DNA of 64,000 nucleotides, from assembly GCA_963774445.1 (NCBI GenBank), contig CAVZFC010000035.1, positions 124,001-188,000 on the forward strand, written 5' to 3'. The position numbers were made by a program, and so were the translations under genes. Below, in pieces: positions 35,101-42,646 of the stretch. A model generated the notes under the pieces. It ran no database searches, was not told the origin of the DNA, and saw only the letters and a program-made list of their open reading frames with translations. The stretch's first letter is position 1. Every line of letters starts with the position of its first letter. This DNA comes from CAVUQH01 sp963774445. Lineage in GTDB: Bacteria > Myxococcota_A > Polyangia > Haliangiales > Haliangiaceae.

Positions 35101-35330
35101 AGCGTGGAGTCGTAGGCGTCGAACACCACGCCGATGCCGCCGCGCCCGTGGACTCCGCGGATCTCGTAGCGGTCCTCGCGAATCGGCGGCAGACCCGATC
35201 CGACGGCTGGGCGGTCATGCCGCTGCCCGGTCGCCGTGGACTGGTCGCCGTCGAGCCCCATCTCCTCGGCCACCGACGTCGCGGTGACAGTCTCTCGTGC
35301 AGCCTCGTCCCTGTCGCCACCTTCACCCAC
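32106..35330 (-). CDS. Ser/Thr protein kinase with C-terminal TPR domain
   Basis: A 1,074-aa Hanks-type kinase. It has a Gly loop (GRGGIGVVFDAYD), the VALKEL lysine, the HRDLKPANV catalytic loop, a DWG in place of DFG, and GTPAYMAPEQ. One membrane helix (about 355-375, ALAATLAIIAIAAVIGY) divides the cytoplasmic kinase from a large part with about ten tetratricopeptide repeats (e.g. NNLGLVANELGHPDEALRHF), often used for protein contact or sensing. The GTG at 35330 is the longest start; an ATG at 35261 is the alternative. This architecture is typical of myxobacterial kinase families. No partner gene is adjacent. Confidence 0.9.
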   Translation of the reverse strand: MGEGGDRDEAARETVTATSVAEEMGLDGDQSTATGQRHDRPAVGSGLPPIREDRYEIRGVHGRGGIGVVFDAYDSTLKRRVALKELQSYGPRSQARFVREALITARLDHPGIVSVYEAGTWPDGRALYAMKMVEGEPLKQLLARAASRAERLALIPNVIAVADAVAYAHSKRIIHRDLKPANVIVGEFGETVVIDWGLAKDLGAPDDDDPEPAEAGDDQLTQTGAVMGTPAYMAPEQFAGAEVDERTDVYALGMMLRDLIADSPTRWSRPSDDDGSMLSAPDPQQPLRDLADEGGRAPRELVAIARRALSPDPGDRYRDAGELAEELRRFRGGQMISAHDYSAWELARRWISRHRARLALAATLAIIAIAAVIGYRARGDARPACVAPTSAFSGIWDGRVRTALQAAFRATGTSFAAQSFTATARPLDRYVDGWRGLYRESCRDTYWRGSQSHELLDLRTRCLEERKAELAALTARLSDPSDAETLQEAAGAVEQLVPIDYCRDPNNLRADSPPPATSAVAAQRARVRAALAQARAERLTGDYAGAKQRILALLDREPNVELYLTAKLQLELGTAHSLLAEDDAASKAFESAYLAALHQRNSQVLLEASAGRVEVSARNGSFGDADHWEKLLLARIDIATDPRAKSRGLRALGALEVARGNVSRAADLYQGAVDDSDAAGYPVERAESMLDLGRTLHEGGLRRTPGYEETFERAYQLLFSALGAEHPETLRALASRPDEKALRQALGVDDRLHVLPVRVRLQAMNNLARILVRAHRFDESIAILDRARTLAADRLGKASGELADIYNVFGSLHYQKGELDDAQAANLERLHILEQVVGEYHPLIASAHNNLGLVANELGHPDEALRHFQRALQIYAREPTGNHSRRGNTLNNMAMIAEDSDRIDEAIDLYLQSARERELATISEGNSAGDSYTNLGDLLRKQGRYDEAVEYQRRALAIYEKVHAAERADTGREHPDLAWPLTALGEIALERDRPQEALPYLERAERIRREGNVAPRELGRTQFALAQAVWSATHDRQRAQQIITAAAATYHRGQTNTDRSQLKRVAAWRRGTGL

Positions 35331-35433
35331 AGCGCGCCGACTCTAACCTGAGCGGCGGGCCCAGTCAGGCCTGCTCGACCCTTGCTGAAGCGGCGCAGGC
35401 AGACCCGCAGTATCGCGGCGGCGAGGCCGCGGA

Positions 35434-35982
35434 TCAGCTGTAGCCGGCCCAGAAGAACAGCAGCCCGGACCAGCGCAGCTCGCGGCGCGCGTCGTCCAGG
35501 TTGGCCGGCACCTCGATCGTGCCCGCACCCGGCCACGGGTCGACCATGACCACGCCGTTGCGCTTTTGCGGGTCGCCCCCGGCGATCAGACCCACGGCAT
35601 GATCGGCGGGCGCCTTCTCGTCGGGGTGCATCACGCGGACGTTGGTGGGAAGCAGCGCCCCGCGGAAGCCGTCGCCGGCTTTTACCCAGGCGACGATGCC
35701 GGGGGTGCGAAACGCCACGCGGCGGGCCATGAAGCGGTAGCCGAGGTACGACAGCTGCTGGTTGTAGGTGGCGAACCAGCGCTGGACGTCGGCCAGATCG
35801 ATCGACAGCCGCTCGAGCTCGTCGAACATCTTCTCTTCGATGCCCGGGGCGTAGCTGCCCGCGCGGGCGGCGATGGTGCGCAGAAGGTACGCGGCCGCGG
35901 CGCCGGCGCAGTTGGCTTTGGTGGGCTCGACCTGGATGACCAGCCCGCCCTCGTCCTTCTCGTTCGCCATGTGCGTCGCCAT
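35434..35982 (-). CDS. Small C39-like (papain-fold) protein
   Basis: A 182-aa protein with no signal peptide. The pattern fits a papain-like/C39-like fold: Cys25 in TKANCAGAAAAYLL, His128 in PADHAVGLI and Asp148 in VVMVDPW. It could be a peptidase or an inactive relative; family membership is inferred from motifs only. The ATG at 35982 has GGGAAG nearby, and a second ATG lies at 35970. It faces away from the tetR gene across a 146-bp spacer that carries the tetR promoter. Confidence 0.6.
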   Translation of the reverse strand: MATHMANEKDEGGLVIQVEPTKANCAGAAAAYLLRTIAARAGSYAPGIEEKMFDELERLSIDLADVQRWFATYNQQLSYLGYRFMARRVAFRTPGIVAWVKAGDGFRGALLPTNVRVMHPDEKAPADHAVGLIAGGDPQKRNGVVMVDPWPGAGTIEVPANLDDARRELRWSGLLFFWAGYS

Positions 35983-36081
35983 GTGCTTCCCGGGGACCGG
36001 GCAGGCAGTATACGGAAACGCTAGCGTCGGGATCCCCGCCGGGGCCCACTGAAACCCGCGCTTTCGGGCCTCGGAAATTCA

Positions 36082-36110
36082 TTGACACTCTGTCAGGTTA
36101 TCCGTATAAG
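36082..36110 (+). promoter_or_regulatory. Sigma-70-type promoter of the tetR gene
   Basis: A perfect -35 TTGACA (36082-36087) is separated by exactly 17 bp from a -10 TATAAG (36105-36110). Transcription would begin near 36116-36118, only 11-13 nt before the ATG at 36129, giving a very short leader without a Shine-Dalgarno sequence. Confidence 0.75.
36083..36095. promoter_or_regulatory. Operator 1 for the TetR protein
   Basis: Perfect dyad TGACA-CTC-TGTCA overlapping the -35 box. TGACA/TGTCA half-sites are typical of TetR-family operators. With operator 2 it forms two near-identical copies 29 bp apart, flanking the -10 box. Confidence 0.65.
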
Positions 36111-36111
36111 T

Positions 36112-36124
36112 TGACAGTCTGTCG
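36112..36124. promoter_or_regulatory. Operator 2 for the TetR protein
   Basis: TGACA-GTC-TGTCG, a near-perfect dyad just after the -10 box and over the predicted start of transcription. Occupancy of both dyads would block RNA polymerase, pointing to autoregulation by the adjacent TetR gene. Confidence 0.6.
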
Positions 36125-36128
36125 AGTT

Positions 36129-36743
36129 ATGGCCCGTACCGTTGATATCGAGCGCCGTCGCGAGCTGGCCCTCCGCGCCTTCGAGGTCATCCGCTCCCGC
36201 GGGGTCGCAGGGACGACGATGAGCGACATCGCCGTGGCCCTGGAGATGAAGCGCCCGACCCTGTACTGGCACTTCAAGGATTTCGGTGAGATCTTCGACG
36301 CGGTCGTCGCCGACACTGACGCGGACCTCGAGCGCTTCGTCCTCGACCGGCTGGCCGGCGTCAGCCATCCGCTCGACACGCTGGCGGCCCTGGTCGAGGC
36401 GACCATCGACTTCTACAGCGAGCGGCGCGACCGGGTGATGGTGCTGTTCCAGCTGTGGGCGGTGGCCGGCGACTCGGCCGCCGAGCGGTTCGCCCGCCGC
36501 GCCCGCGATTTCATCCAGCCGGTTCGCCACGAGCTGTGCGCGCGGCTCGAGCGCGGCATCGCCGAGGGCACCGTCGCGCCGTGCAATCCGGAGACCGTCG
36601 TCAACCTCTGTTTTGCCGTCATCGACGGCGCCCACGTTCAGAAAATAGTTCGCGATGCCGACCCGCGTCGCACCGTCGCGGGATTGCGCCGCCACGTGCT
36701 CGAGCCGCTGCGCGTGGGCGGCTCCACCGGAGAGAACCGATGA
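36129..36743 (+). CDS. TetR-family transcriptional regulator
   Basis: A 204-aa TetR repressor with the N-terminal helix-turn-helix (RSRGVAGTTMSDIAVALEMKRPTLYWHF). The ligand-binding C-terminus is not assignable. The ATG at 36129 is chosen over a TTG at 36111, which lies inside the operator. Its stop overlaps the next start (ATGA), so it is co-translated with the Ntn-hydrolase gene. Two TGACA/TGTCA dyads cover the promoter, which suggests control of itself and the hydrolase by a small molecule, perhaps the hydrolase substrate. Confidence 0.88.
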   Translation: MARTVDIERRRELALRAFEVIRSRGVAGTTMSDIAVALEMKRPTLYWHFKDFGEIFDAVVADTDADLERFVLDRLAGVSHPLDTLAALVEATIDFYSERRDRVMVLFQLWAVAGDSAAERFARRARDFIQPVRHELCARLERGIAEGTVAPCNPETVVNLCFAVIDGAHVQKIVRDADPRRTVAGLRRHVLEPLRVGGSTGENR

Positions 36744-38524
36744 GCCTACAGTTCAGCCAGATCATGACGCGAAAGCTTCGCCCCATCCATCGTCGCACTC
36801 CCCGACGCGCGTCCGCGCCTCGACCCGCGCGCGCGCCGCTTCCGCTGGCGCCGCTGGCCGTCATCCGCCTGCGCGGCAGCCAGGCCGAGATGGGAGGCCA
36901 GCACGCCGCCGCCCTGCGCGAGCTCGGCGGCTGGGAGCAGGTGGTCGACTTCTACGCCGAGCTCCCCGAGCGGCTGATCCTGCACGCCGATTCGTATACG
37001 CGGCCGCGCTGGATCGTGCGCAAGGCGGCGGCCCGCCTCAAGGATACGCTGCTGCGGCGAATCGAGCGCCAGCGGCCGCCCGCCTATCTGGCGCGCTCGC
37101 GCGCGTTCATGGAGGAGCTCGGGCTGCCGGCCGATCACAGCCGTTACGTCGCGGTGATGGACGTCCTGCAGAACGTCGTCGGCATCGCCGGTCGCCTCGG
37201 GCTGGGGCCGTTCGGCCGCGTGGCCGCCGACGCTGCGGTGCCAGCTTGCTCGACGTTGATGGTGTGGGACGGCGCGTCCGCCGACGGCCAGCTGCGCCAC
37301 GCGCGCAACTTCGACTTCCCCGGCATCGGCGTCTGGGATCGCGTGCCGGCGGTCGTCTTCTGTGAGCCGGACGAGGGCGAACGCTACGGCTTCGTCACCT
37401 CCCGCGGCGCCGACACCCCCGGCGTCACCGCGTTCAACGAAGCCGGCATCACCGTCACCATGCACACCCGCTTCCACCGCGACGTCACCTTCGACGGCGC
37501 GGCCATCGTCGACATCGGTCACGACATTGCCCGCCGGGCGACCACGATCGGCGAGGCGATCGCGATCGTGCGCGAGCGCCCGTCGGCGTCGACCTGGGGC
37601 ATCGCGGTGTCGTCGGCGCGCGAGCATCGAGCGGTGGTGATCGAGGCCAATGCGCGCACGGTGGCCGTGGTCGAGCCGCGCGAGCCCGACCACCTGAGCT
37701 GCGCCAATCGCTACCGCCATCCCGAGACTCGGGCGGGGCAGGTGGCGGCGTCGTCGGCCTGGGAGGCGCACTCGACCGGACGTCAGGGGCGGCTGGAGAT
37801 GCTGGTCGCCGAGCACCGGCCGGCCGGCGGCATGACCGCAGAAGCGCTGCAGCGCGCGCTGGCCGATCGCGTCAACCCGTCGGCGCCGCAGGCGTCCCGC
37901 GGTGGTGGCGCTGTCGTGTCACAGCCAGCGACGGTCAAGAGCATCGTCGCCTGCCCGGAAGAGCGGGCGATTCACGTCTCGGTCGGTCCGGCGCCGACCT
38001 CGCGCGGTCCGTACGTGCGCCTCGACTGGGCGTGGGACGGGCCGGTCGGCGGTCGCGAGCTGGAGCGGGTCGACGCGCCCGCGCCAGCGGACGCCGCCGA
38101 GCAGGCGTTCGTCCACTACACCGAGGCGACGCGTCTGGATCGCCAGGCCGATGACTGGCGCGGCGCGCTGGCCGAGCTCGAGCGGGCGATCGCGCTGCAG
38201 CCCGACGATCCCAGCTACCGATTCCTGGCCGGCGTGTTGCAGCTGCGCACCGGCGACTACGCGGCCGCGCACGCGCACCTCGAGGCCGGCCTCGCCAGCG
38301 AGACCATTCCGCTGCGACGCGGGCAGCTGCTGTTGTGGGCTTCGCGCGCGGCCGACGCGGCTGGTGATTTGCTGGCCGCGCAGGGCCATCGCAGGGAGCT
38401 CCTGGCCATGGATCACAACGAGCTGGTCGAGCAGCGGACCCTGGCCGATCGCGAGGAGCGCCGCCGCTGGGATCCTCGGCGGCGCCGCATCCAGCTCAAC
38501 GTGCTGATCGCCGACGCCTGGTAG
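36740..38524 (+). CDS. C45-like Ntn acyltransferase/amidohydrolase with C-terminal TPR
   Basis: A 594-aa protein. Residues 40-470 resemble the C45/AAT family of N-terminal-nucleophile hydrolases (acyl-CoA:6-aminopenicillanate acyltransferase relatives). The candidate nucleophile is Cys170 in PACSTLMVW, followed by RHARNFDFPG, GVTAFNEAGITVTMHT and SCANRY. Autoprocessing before Cys170 would be expected. Residues 505-594 form a TPR-like helical tail. There is no signal peptide but a basic N-terminus. The ATG at 36740 overlaps the tetR stop and follows GGAGAG. The amide substrate is unknown. Confidence 0.75.
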   Translation: MSLQFSQIMTRKLRPIHRRTPRRASAPRPARAPLPLAPLAVIRLRGSQAEMGGQHAAALRELGGWEQVVDFYAELPERLILHADSYTRPRWIVRKAAARLKDTLLRRIERQRPPAYLARSRAFMEELGLPADHSRYVAVMDVLQNVVGIAGRLGLGPFGRVAADAAVPACSTLMVWDGASADGQLRHARNFDFPGIGVWDRVPAVVFCEPDEGERYGFVTSRGADTPGVTAFNEAGITVTMHTRFHRDVTFDGAAIVDIGHDIARRATTIGEAIAIVRERPSASTWGIAVSSAREHRAVVIEANARTVAVVEPREPDHLSCANRYRHPETRAGQVAASSAWEAHSTGRQGRLEMLVAEHRPAGGMTAEALQRALADRVNPSAPQASRGGGAVVSQPATVKSIVACPEERAIHVSVGPAPTSRGPYVRLDWAWDGPVGGRELERVDAPAPADAAEQAFVHYTEATRLDRQADDWRGALAELERAIALQPDDPSYRFLAGVLQLRTGDYAAAHAHLEAGLASETIPLRRGQLLLWASRAADAAGDLLAAQGHRRELLAMDHNELVEQRTLADREERRRWDPRRRRIQLNVLIADAW

Positions 38525-38639
38525 GTGCAACGTTTGCGCGGGGCGCAGCCGGTGTCGCACAACCTGCGCGGCCCTGGGGCCAAGTTGCGGGCAACTACGC
38601 GAAACCTGATGTGGCACACCGGTGGCATGCGCGGAATGT

Positions 38640-38984
38640 ATGACCTTTCCTTTGCAGATCACGTACCGGCACCTCGAGCCCAGCGCCGCCGCTGATGAGC
38701 TCATCCGCGAGAAGGCCGACAAGCTGGGTCAGCTCGAGCGCATCACCTCCTGCCGGGTGGTCATCGAGGCTCCCCACCGCAGCCAGAGCAAGGGCAACCA
38801 CTACAAGGTGTCCATCGATCTGAGCATCCCCGGCACCGAGCTGGTGGTGGATCGCAGCCCCGACCAGCACATCGAGCACGAGGATCTGTTCGTTGCCATC
38901 CGCGAGGCGTTCGATCACGCCTGGCGCGAGCTGGAGAAATACGAGCAGCGGCGCCGCGACAAACGCCACATCAACAGCATCTGA
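38640..38984 (+). CDS. hpf: HPF/RaiA family ribosome hibernation factor
   Basis: A 114-aa protein of the ribosome-associated hibernation factor family, which binds the 30S decoding region and stalls ribosomes in stress. The family signature is clear: PLQITYRHLEPS at the start, EKADKLGQLERITSCRVVIE, the KGNHYKVSIDL strand and AIREAFDHAWRELEKY helix. The short length matches the short (HPF) form without the dimerising C-terminal domain. The ATG at 38640 gives the correct N-terminus; the frame also has a TTG at 38622. Confidence 0.88.
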   Translation: MTFPLQITYRHLEPSAAADELIREKADKLGQLERITSCRVVIEAPHRSQSKGNHYKVSIDLSIPGTELVVDRSPDQHIEHEDLFVAIREAFDHAWRELEKYEQRRRDKRHINSI

Positions 38985-38990
38985 TCCGAA

Positions 38991-39455
38991 CTAAAACTGC
39001 GGCTCGATGCCCTGACCGGTCGGCTTGATTCGCCAGACCGGACGGCGGTCCTCGACCAGCACCACCTGCCCCTTGCGGAACGGCTGGAACGACGGCTGGC
39101 CGGTCAGGAACGCGGCCAGCGCCGAGATGCTCGGCTCGTGGCCGAACAGCGCCAGGTCGACGCCCCGGCGGGCGGCGTCGGCGGCGATTACCTGCGGCTC
39201 GCACCCGGGGACGAGGCCGCCGTGGGCGCGGATCTCGCCGAGGTAGTCGACCGCGTCGGCGATCAGCTCGGCGGTCTGCACCGCGCGCACGAGCGGGCTG
39301 GTCAGCACGGCGTCGAAGGTGACCCCTTCGTCGCGTAGGATCCGGCCGACGCGGCGGGCGACCTGGCGGCCGTCGGCGGACAGGTAGCGAGACGAGTCGG
39401 GCAGCCCCGGCCCGGCCGAGACGGCGTCGGCGTGGCGGATCAGGTAGAGCTTCAC
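38991..39455 (-). CDS. sixA: SixA-type phosphohistidine phosphatase
   Basis: A 154-aa histidine-phosphatase-superfamily protein with the LIRHADA motif (His8 is the phospho-acceptor), a SPLVRAVQTAE segment and a second catalytic His in LFGHEPSI. The small size and motif order fit SixA, which dephosphorylates phosphohistidine on HPt domains or phosphocarriers. The GTG at 39455 is the family start. A longer frame to 39539 would run into the divergent DUF2505 gene. Confidence 0.82.
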   Translation of the reverse strand: MKLYLIRHADAVSAGPGLPDSSRYLSADGRQVARRVGRILRDEGVTFDAVLTSPLVRAVQTAELIADAVDYLGEIRAHGGLVPGCEPQVIAADAARRGVDLALFGHEPSISALAAFLTGQPSFQPFRKGQVVLVEDRRPVWRIKPTGQGIEPQF

Positions 39456-39532
39456 CGCCCGAGGGTGACGTGGCTCACCCAGGCTGTCAACGCGCGGTTG
39501 GCCGGTGGCGCCCGCTGTGCCATCGTCCGCCG

Positions 39533-40033
39533 GTGACACGGTTCTTCTTCGAGCACGAGTTCGTATGCGCCGACGCCGCGGCGTTCTGGCACTGCTACTT
39601 CGACAAGGAGCACGAGGCGCGGCTCGACGAGGCGCTCGGCCTGCAGTCGCGTGAGCTCCTCGAGGAGACCGACGACGGCACCACGCACGTGCGCCGCTAT
39701 CGCGTGGCGCCGAAGCGGCAGATTCCCGGTTGGCTGCGGGCCGTGACCCGCGCCGGGCTCGAGTACGAGGAGGAGAGCATCTTCTACAAGGCCGACGATC
39801 GGATCGAGATCAGCATCCGGCCGTCGCTGCTGCCCGGGCGCACGCGGGTCGAGGCGACCTATAGCGTGGCCTTGGTCGCGCCCGGGCGGGTCGTGCGCCG
39901 GTTCGAGGGCGAGGTCGAGGTGCGCATGCCGGTGATCGGTGCCCGCCTCGAGCGCGCGGTGGTGCGCGACATGGAGGCGTCGTACGAGGTGGCGGTGCCG
40001 CTGACCCAGGCGTGCCTCGATCTGTGCGCGTGA
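39533..40033 (+). CDS. DUF2505/START-like domain protein
   Basis: A 166-aa protein that resembles the DUF2505/polyketide-cyclase-like START fold: FFFEHEF with an early Trp, RRYRVAPKRQIPGWLR, a beta-rich middle, and a C-terminal helix. Such domains bind hydrophobic ligands; no catalytic residues are defined. I chose the GTG at 39533, because the upstream extension to 39470 is unlike the family. It is divergent from sixA. Confidence 0.6.
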   Translation: MTRFFFEHEFVCADAAAFWHCYFDKEHEARLDEALGLQSRELLEETDDGTTHVRRYRVAPKRQIPGWLRAVTRAGLEYEEESIFYKADDRIEISIRPSLLPGRTRVEATYSVALVAPGRVVRRFEGEVEVRMPVIGARLERAVVRDMEASYEVAVPLTQACLDLCA

Positions 40034-40091
40034 TCGCGGAGGGGTAGTTGCGGTGTAAGCGGCGCGGGTGCGGGTGCGTTGCCCCCGCGTC

Positions 40092-40766
40092 ATGCGCACT
40101 CGGACTGGCTTTTTCGCACTCGCTCTTTCTCTGATCCTTCCGGCACTCGGCGCGCCCGCGCGGGCCACGCCGTCGATCGCGGTCGAGGCGCCGCCGCTCG
40201 AGCGCCGCACCGAGGTCGACGTCGGCTTCATCGTCGGCGGCGAAGACGTCGGGCCGTCGCGCCGCTTCACCCGCGGCTTGCAGCTCGACGTCGGGCGGCG
40301 TTTCGGCGATCTGGTGCTGCTCGCCGAGTACAACTACCTGGGTGTCGGCGAGGACAGCTCGAGCAGCACCGGCACCATGAGCCGGGTCGGGCTGGTCGCG
40401 CGCTACTCGCTCTTGCGCACCTCCGGTGGCGCGGATCACCGCGGGCGCCGCGGTCCGCTGAGCGGCGACTTCTGGCTCGAGGCCGGCGGCGGGGTGCAGC
40501 GCGTCGCCTGGGACGCGGGCGGCGTGCTCACCCGTCCCGACGCAGTGCTCGGCGTCGGTTGGCAGCTCGACGGGGTGATCGGCGGCGACGATCCGCGGCC
40601 GCGCTACTACGGGCCGTACGTCGCCGTTCGCGCCCACCTGGCCCGCGCTCCCGAGCCGGGCGACGACGTCATGCCCACCTGCGGCGGCCCGTGCGATCGC
40701 GCGACCCGGCCGTCGCGCAACAACGTCGGCCTGTTCTTCCACTTCGGCATCAACTGGGGCCGGTGA
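40092..40766 (+). CDS. Outer-membrane beta-barrel-like protein
   Basis: A 224-aa exported protein with a signal peptide (ALALSLILPALGAPARA) and repeated amphipathic strands (VDVGFIVGG, GLQLDVGRRFGDLVLLAEYNYLGVG, WLEAGGGVQRVAW), ending in an aromatic/Gly strand (GLFFHFGINWGR) that fits an outer-membrane barrel terminus. No family is recognised. The ATG at 40092 is preceded by no strong ribosome site. The frameshifted lipoprotein gene follows 44 nt later. Confidence 0.65.
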   Translation: MRTRTGFFALALSLILPALGAPARATPSIAVEAPPLERRTEVDVGFIVGGEDVGPSRRFTRGLQLDVGRRFGDLVLLAEYNYLGVGEDSSSSTGTMSRVGLVARYSLLRTSGGADHRGRRGPLSGDFWLEAGGGVQRVAWDAGGVLTRPDAVLGVGWQLDGVIGGDDPRPRYYGPYVAVRAHLARAPEPGDDVMPTCGGPCDRATRPSRNNVGLFFHFGINWGR

Positions 40767-40810
40767 AAGCTGCCGGCGCCGCGCGCGTTCCCCTCACGCA
40801 AGGAGATTTC

Positions 40811-41687
40811 ATGACCACGGCAGCTCGCTTCGCGTTCAACTCTCTTCCTCGGTATCAGCCTGGCCGCGCTGTCGGCCTGCGGCGGCGGCAATGCGTTCCG
40901 CGCGAGCAAGCCGGACTCGTCGTACACGCCGGCACCGCATGCAAGCGCAGGCTACGGCGCGCCAGCCTCGGGTGGCGATACCTACTCGCGACCGTCGTCG
41001 ACGCCGGCGACGTCGCCCCAGCCGGCGCCGACCGAGCGCCCGGGGCTGGGCACGGTGTGGGGCGAGACTGTGAGCTCGCACGTCAGCAGCAAGCCGTTCG
41101 AGCGCTACACGAGCTCGCCGTTCGCGTCGGTCACCGTGTACTACAACGACGCCGAGGGCGTCGATGCGCAGGCTCGTTACCTGGGCGGCGTCGCGCTGGC
41201 GCCGCTGCGCGCCTACACCCCGAACGGCGGCGTGTCCGTGGCGCTGGTCGACCAGAACGGCGCGCTGCTGCCGGGTGGCGAGATGTCCGGCCGCGTGCTG
41301 GTCGTCGGCGGAGAGGGACAGCGCTACAACATCGTCATCGACAACCGCACCGGCGGTCGCTACGAGGTGGTGACGTCAGTCGACGGCCTCGACGTGATCG
41401 ACGGCCACGCGGCGGACCTGGGCAAGCGCGGCTACATCCTGGAGCCGTACTCCAACCTGGTCATCGACGGCTTCCGCCAGAGCGACGACGCCGTGGCCGC
41501 CTTCCGCTTCGGCCGGGTCGCCGACTCGTACGCCTCCCGGACCTCGGGGGATCGCAATGTCGGCGTGGTCGGCGTGGCGCTGTTCGCCGAGCGGGGATCT
41601 CGCTGGACCACCGACGAGCTCGAGCGCCGCGACAGCGCCAACCCGTTCCCCGGCGATCGGGCCTACGCGCGGCCCCCCGGCTACTAA
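40811..41687 (+). CDS. Lipoprotein with beta-rich C-terminus (frameshifted in signal peptide)
   Basis: The ATG at 40811 follows AAGGAG. The first codons read MTTAARFAF. Removing one base of TTCAAC at 40838-40839 gives a full lipoprotein signal peptide ending LAALSAC (Cys23), then a Ser/Pro-rich linker and a beta-rich domain (VTVYYNDAEG, GGVSVALVDQNG, NIVIDNRTGGRYEV) to the TAA at 41685-41687. Repaired length is 291 aa. Without repair the downstream frame could start only at a GTG at 41055, so the signal peptide would be lost. No family is recognised. Confidence 0.7.
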
Positions 41688-41798
41688 TCGACGATTCCAC
41701 GAACTCCGGATGGCGCACTGCGTCGCGTATGAAACCTCGGTTGCGTCTCGCCTTCGCGGTCAGCTAGTGTCGGCCGTCCGGGGGGACTTCGGCCGGGG

Positions 41799-42644
41799 AT
41801 GCAGAGCACGACGGAATCATCAGCGATCACGCGGTTCATCCATGCGCAATCGCCGCCCATCAACGCGGCGGAGCACGGCGTGGAGACCCAGGTTGTGCGC
41901 CGCCCGCTGGCGCCCGTGCGCCCGGCCCGCCGCGTGCTCCGCTGGCGAACGCCGCTGGCCGCGCTGGCGGTGGTCGCCGTCGGCACCGGGCTGCTGATCT
42001 GGGCCGCGCCGTGGGACGATCCGGATCCGGCCCCGCAGGCGGCAGCCGCACCGCCGGCCGACCGGGATCCCGGGCAGGAGCCCGAGCGGCTCGCTGCGGC
42101 GCAGGCCGCAGCGGCAGCTGCTCCATCGACCGAGACCGCCCCGTCCGAGCCGGTCGTCATCGCGATGCCGGACGATCAGGCCGTGCCGACCAGCGACGAC
42201 CCGGCCGACTACGAGCTCGACCTGGGCGACGAGCTCACGCCGACCGACGAGATCGCGCTGCAGCTCCTGGCCGAGCTCAACGGCGACGACGACGGTGACG
42301 CCGACGCGCCCAAGCTTCGGCGGCGCTCGGCGCGCCGTTCGCCGCGGGCGACCCGGCACGCCACCGCCGAGATGCCGTCGGTCACCCGTCGCAAGGGCTT
42401 GCTGATGATCAACGCCAAGCCGCCCTGCCGCATCCTCATCAACGGGGTCGACACCGGATTGACCACCCCGCAGCGCGCCATCCGTCTGACCGGCGGCCGG
42501 CACAAGGTGACCCTGGTCAACCGCGAGTACGACATCGTCTCCAGCCTCACCGTGAACATCCACCCGGGCAAGCGGGTGCGTGTGGTTCGCGATCTCACCG
42601 AGCACATCGCGCACCAGCACCGCAGCCGGCGCTCTCGCCACTGA
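41799..42644 (+). CDS. Single-pass membrane protein with C-terminal PEGA domain
   Basis: A 281-aa protein. One membrane helix (about 51-69) is followed by an Ala/Pro-rich linker and an acidic segment (ELNGDDDGDADA). The C-terminus at about 195-262 is a PEGA-type beta domain (GLLMINAKPPCRILINGVDTGL, then RLTGGRHKVTLVN). PEGA domains occur in surface-layer-like and kinase-associated proteins of myxobacteria. It ends 2 nt before the aldo/keto reductase start, so the two may be co-transcribed. Confidence 0.7.
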   Translation: MQSTTESSAITRFIHAQSPPINAAEHGVETQVVRRPLAPVRPARRVLRWRTPLAALAVVAVGTGLLIWAAPWDDPDPAPQAAAAPPADRDPGQEPERLAAAQAAAAAAPSTETAPSEPVVIAMPDDQAVPTSDDPADYELDLGDELTPTDEIALQLLAELNGDDDGDADAPKLRRRSARRSPRATRHATAEMPSVTRRKGLLMINAKPPCRILINGVDTGLTTPQRAIRLTGGRHKVTLVNREYDIVSSLTVNIHPGKRVRVVRDLTEHIAHQHRSRRSRH

Positions 42645-42646
42645 TC

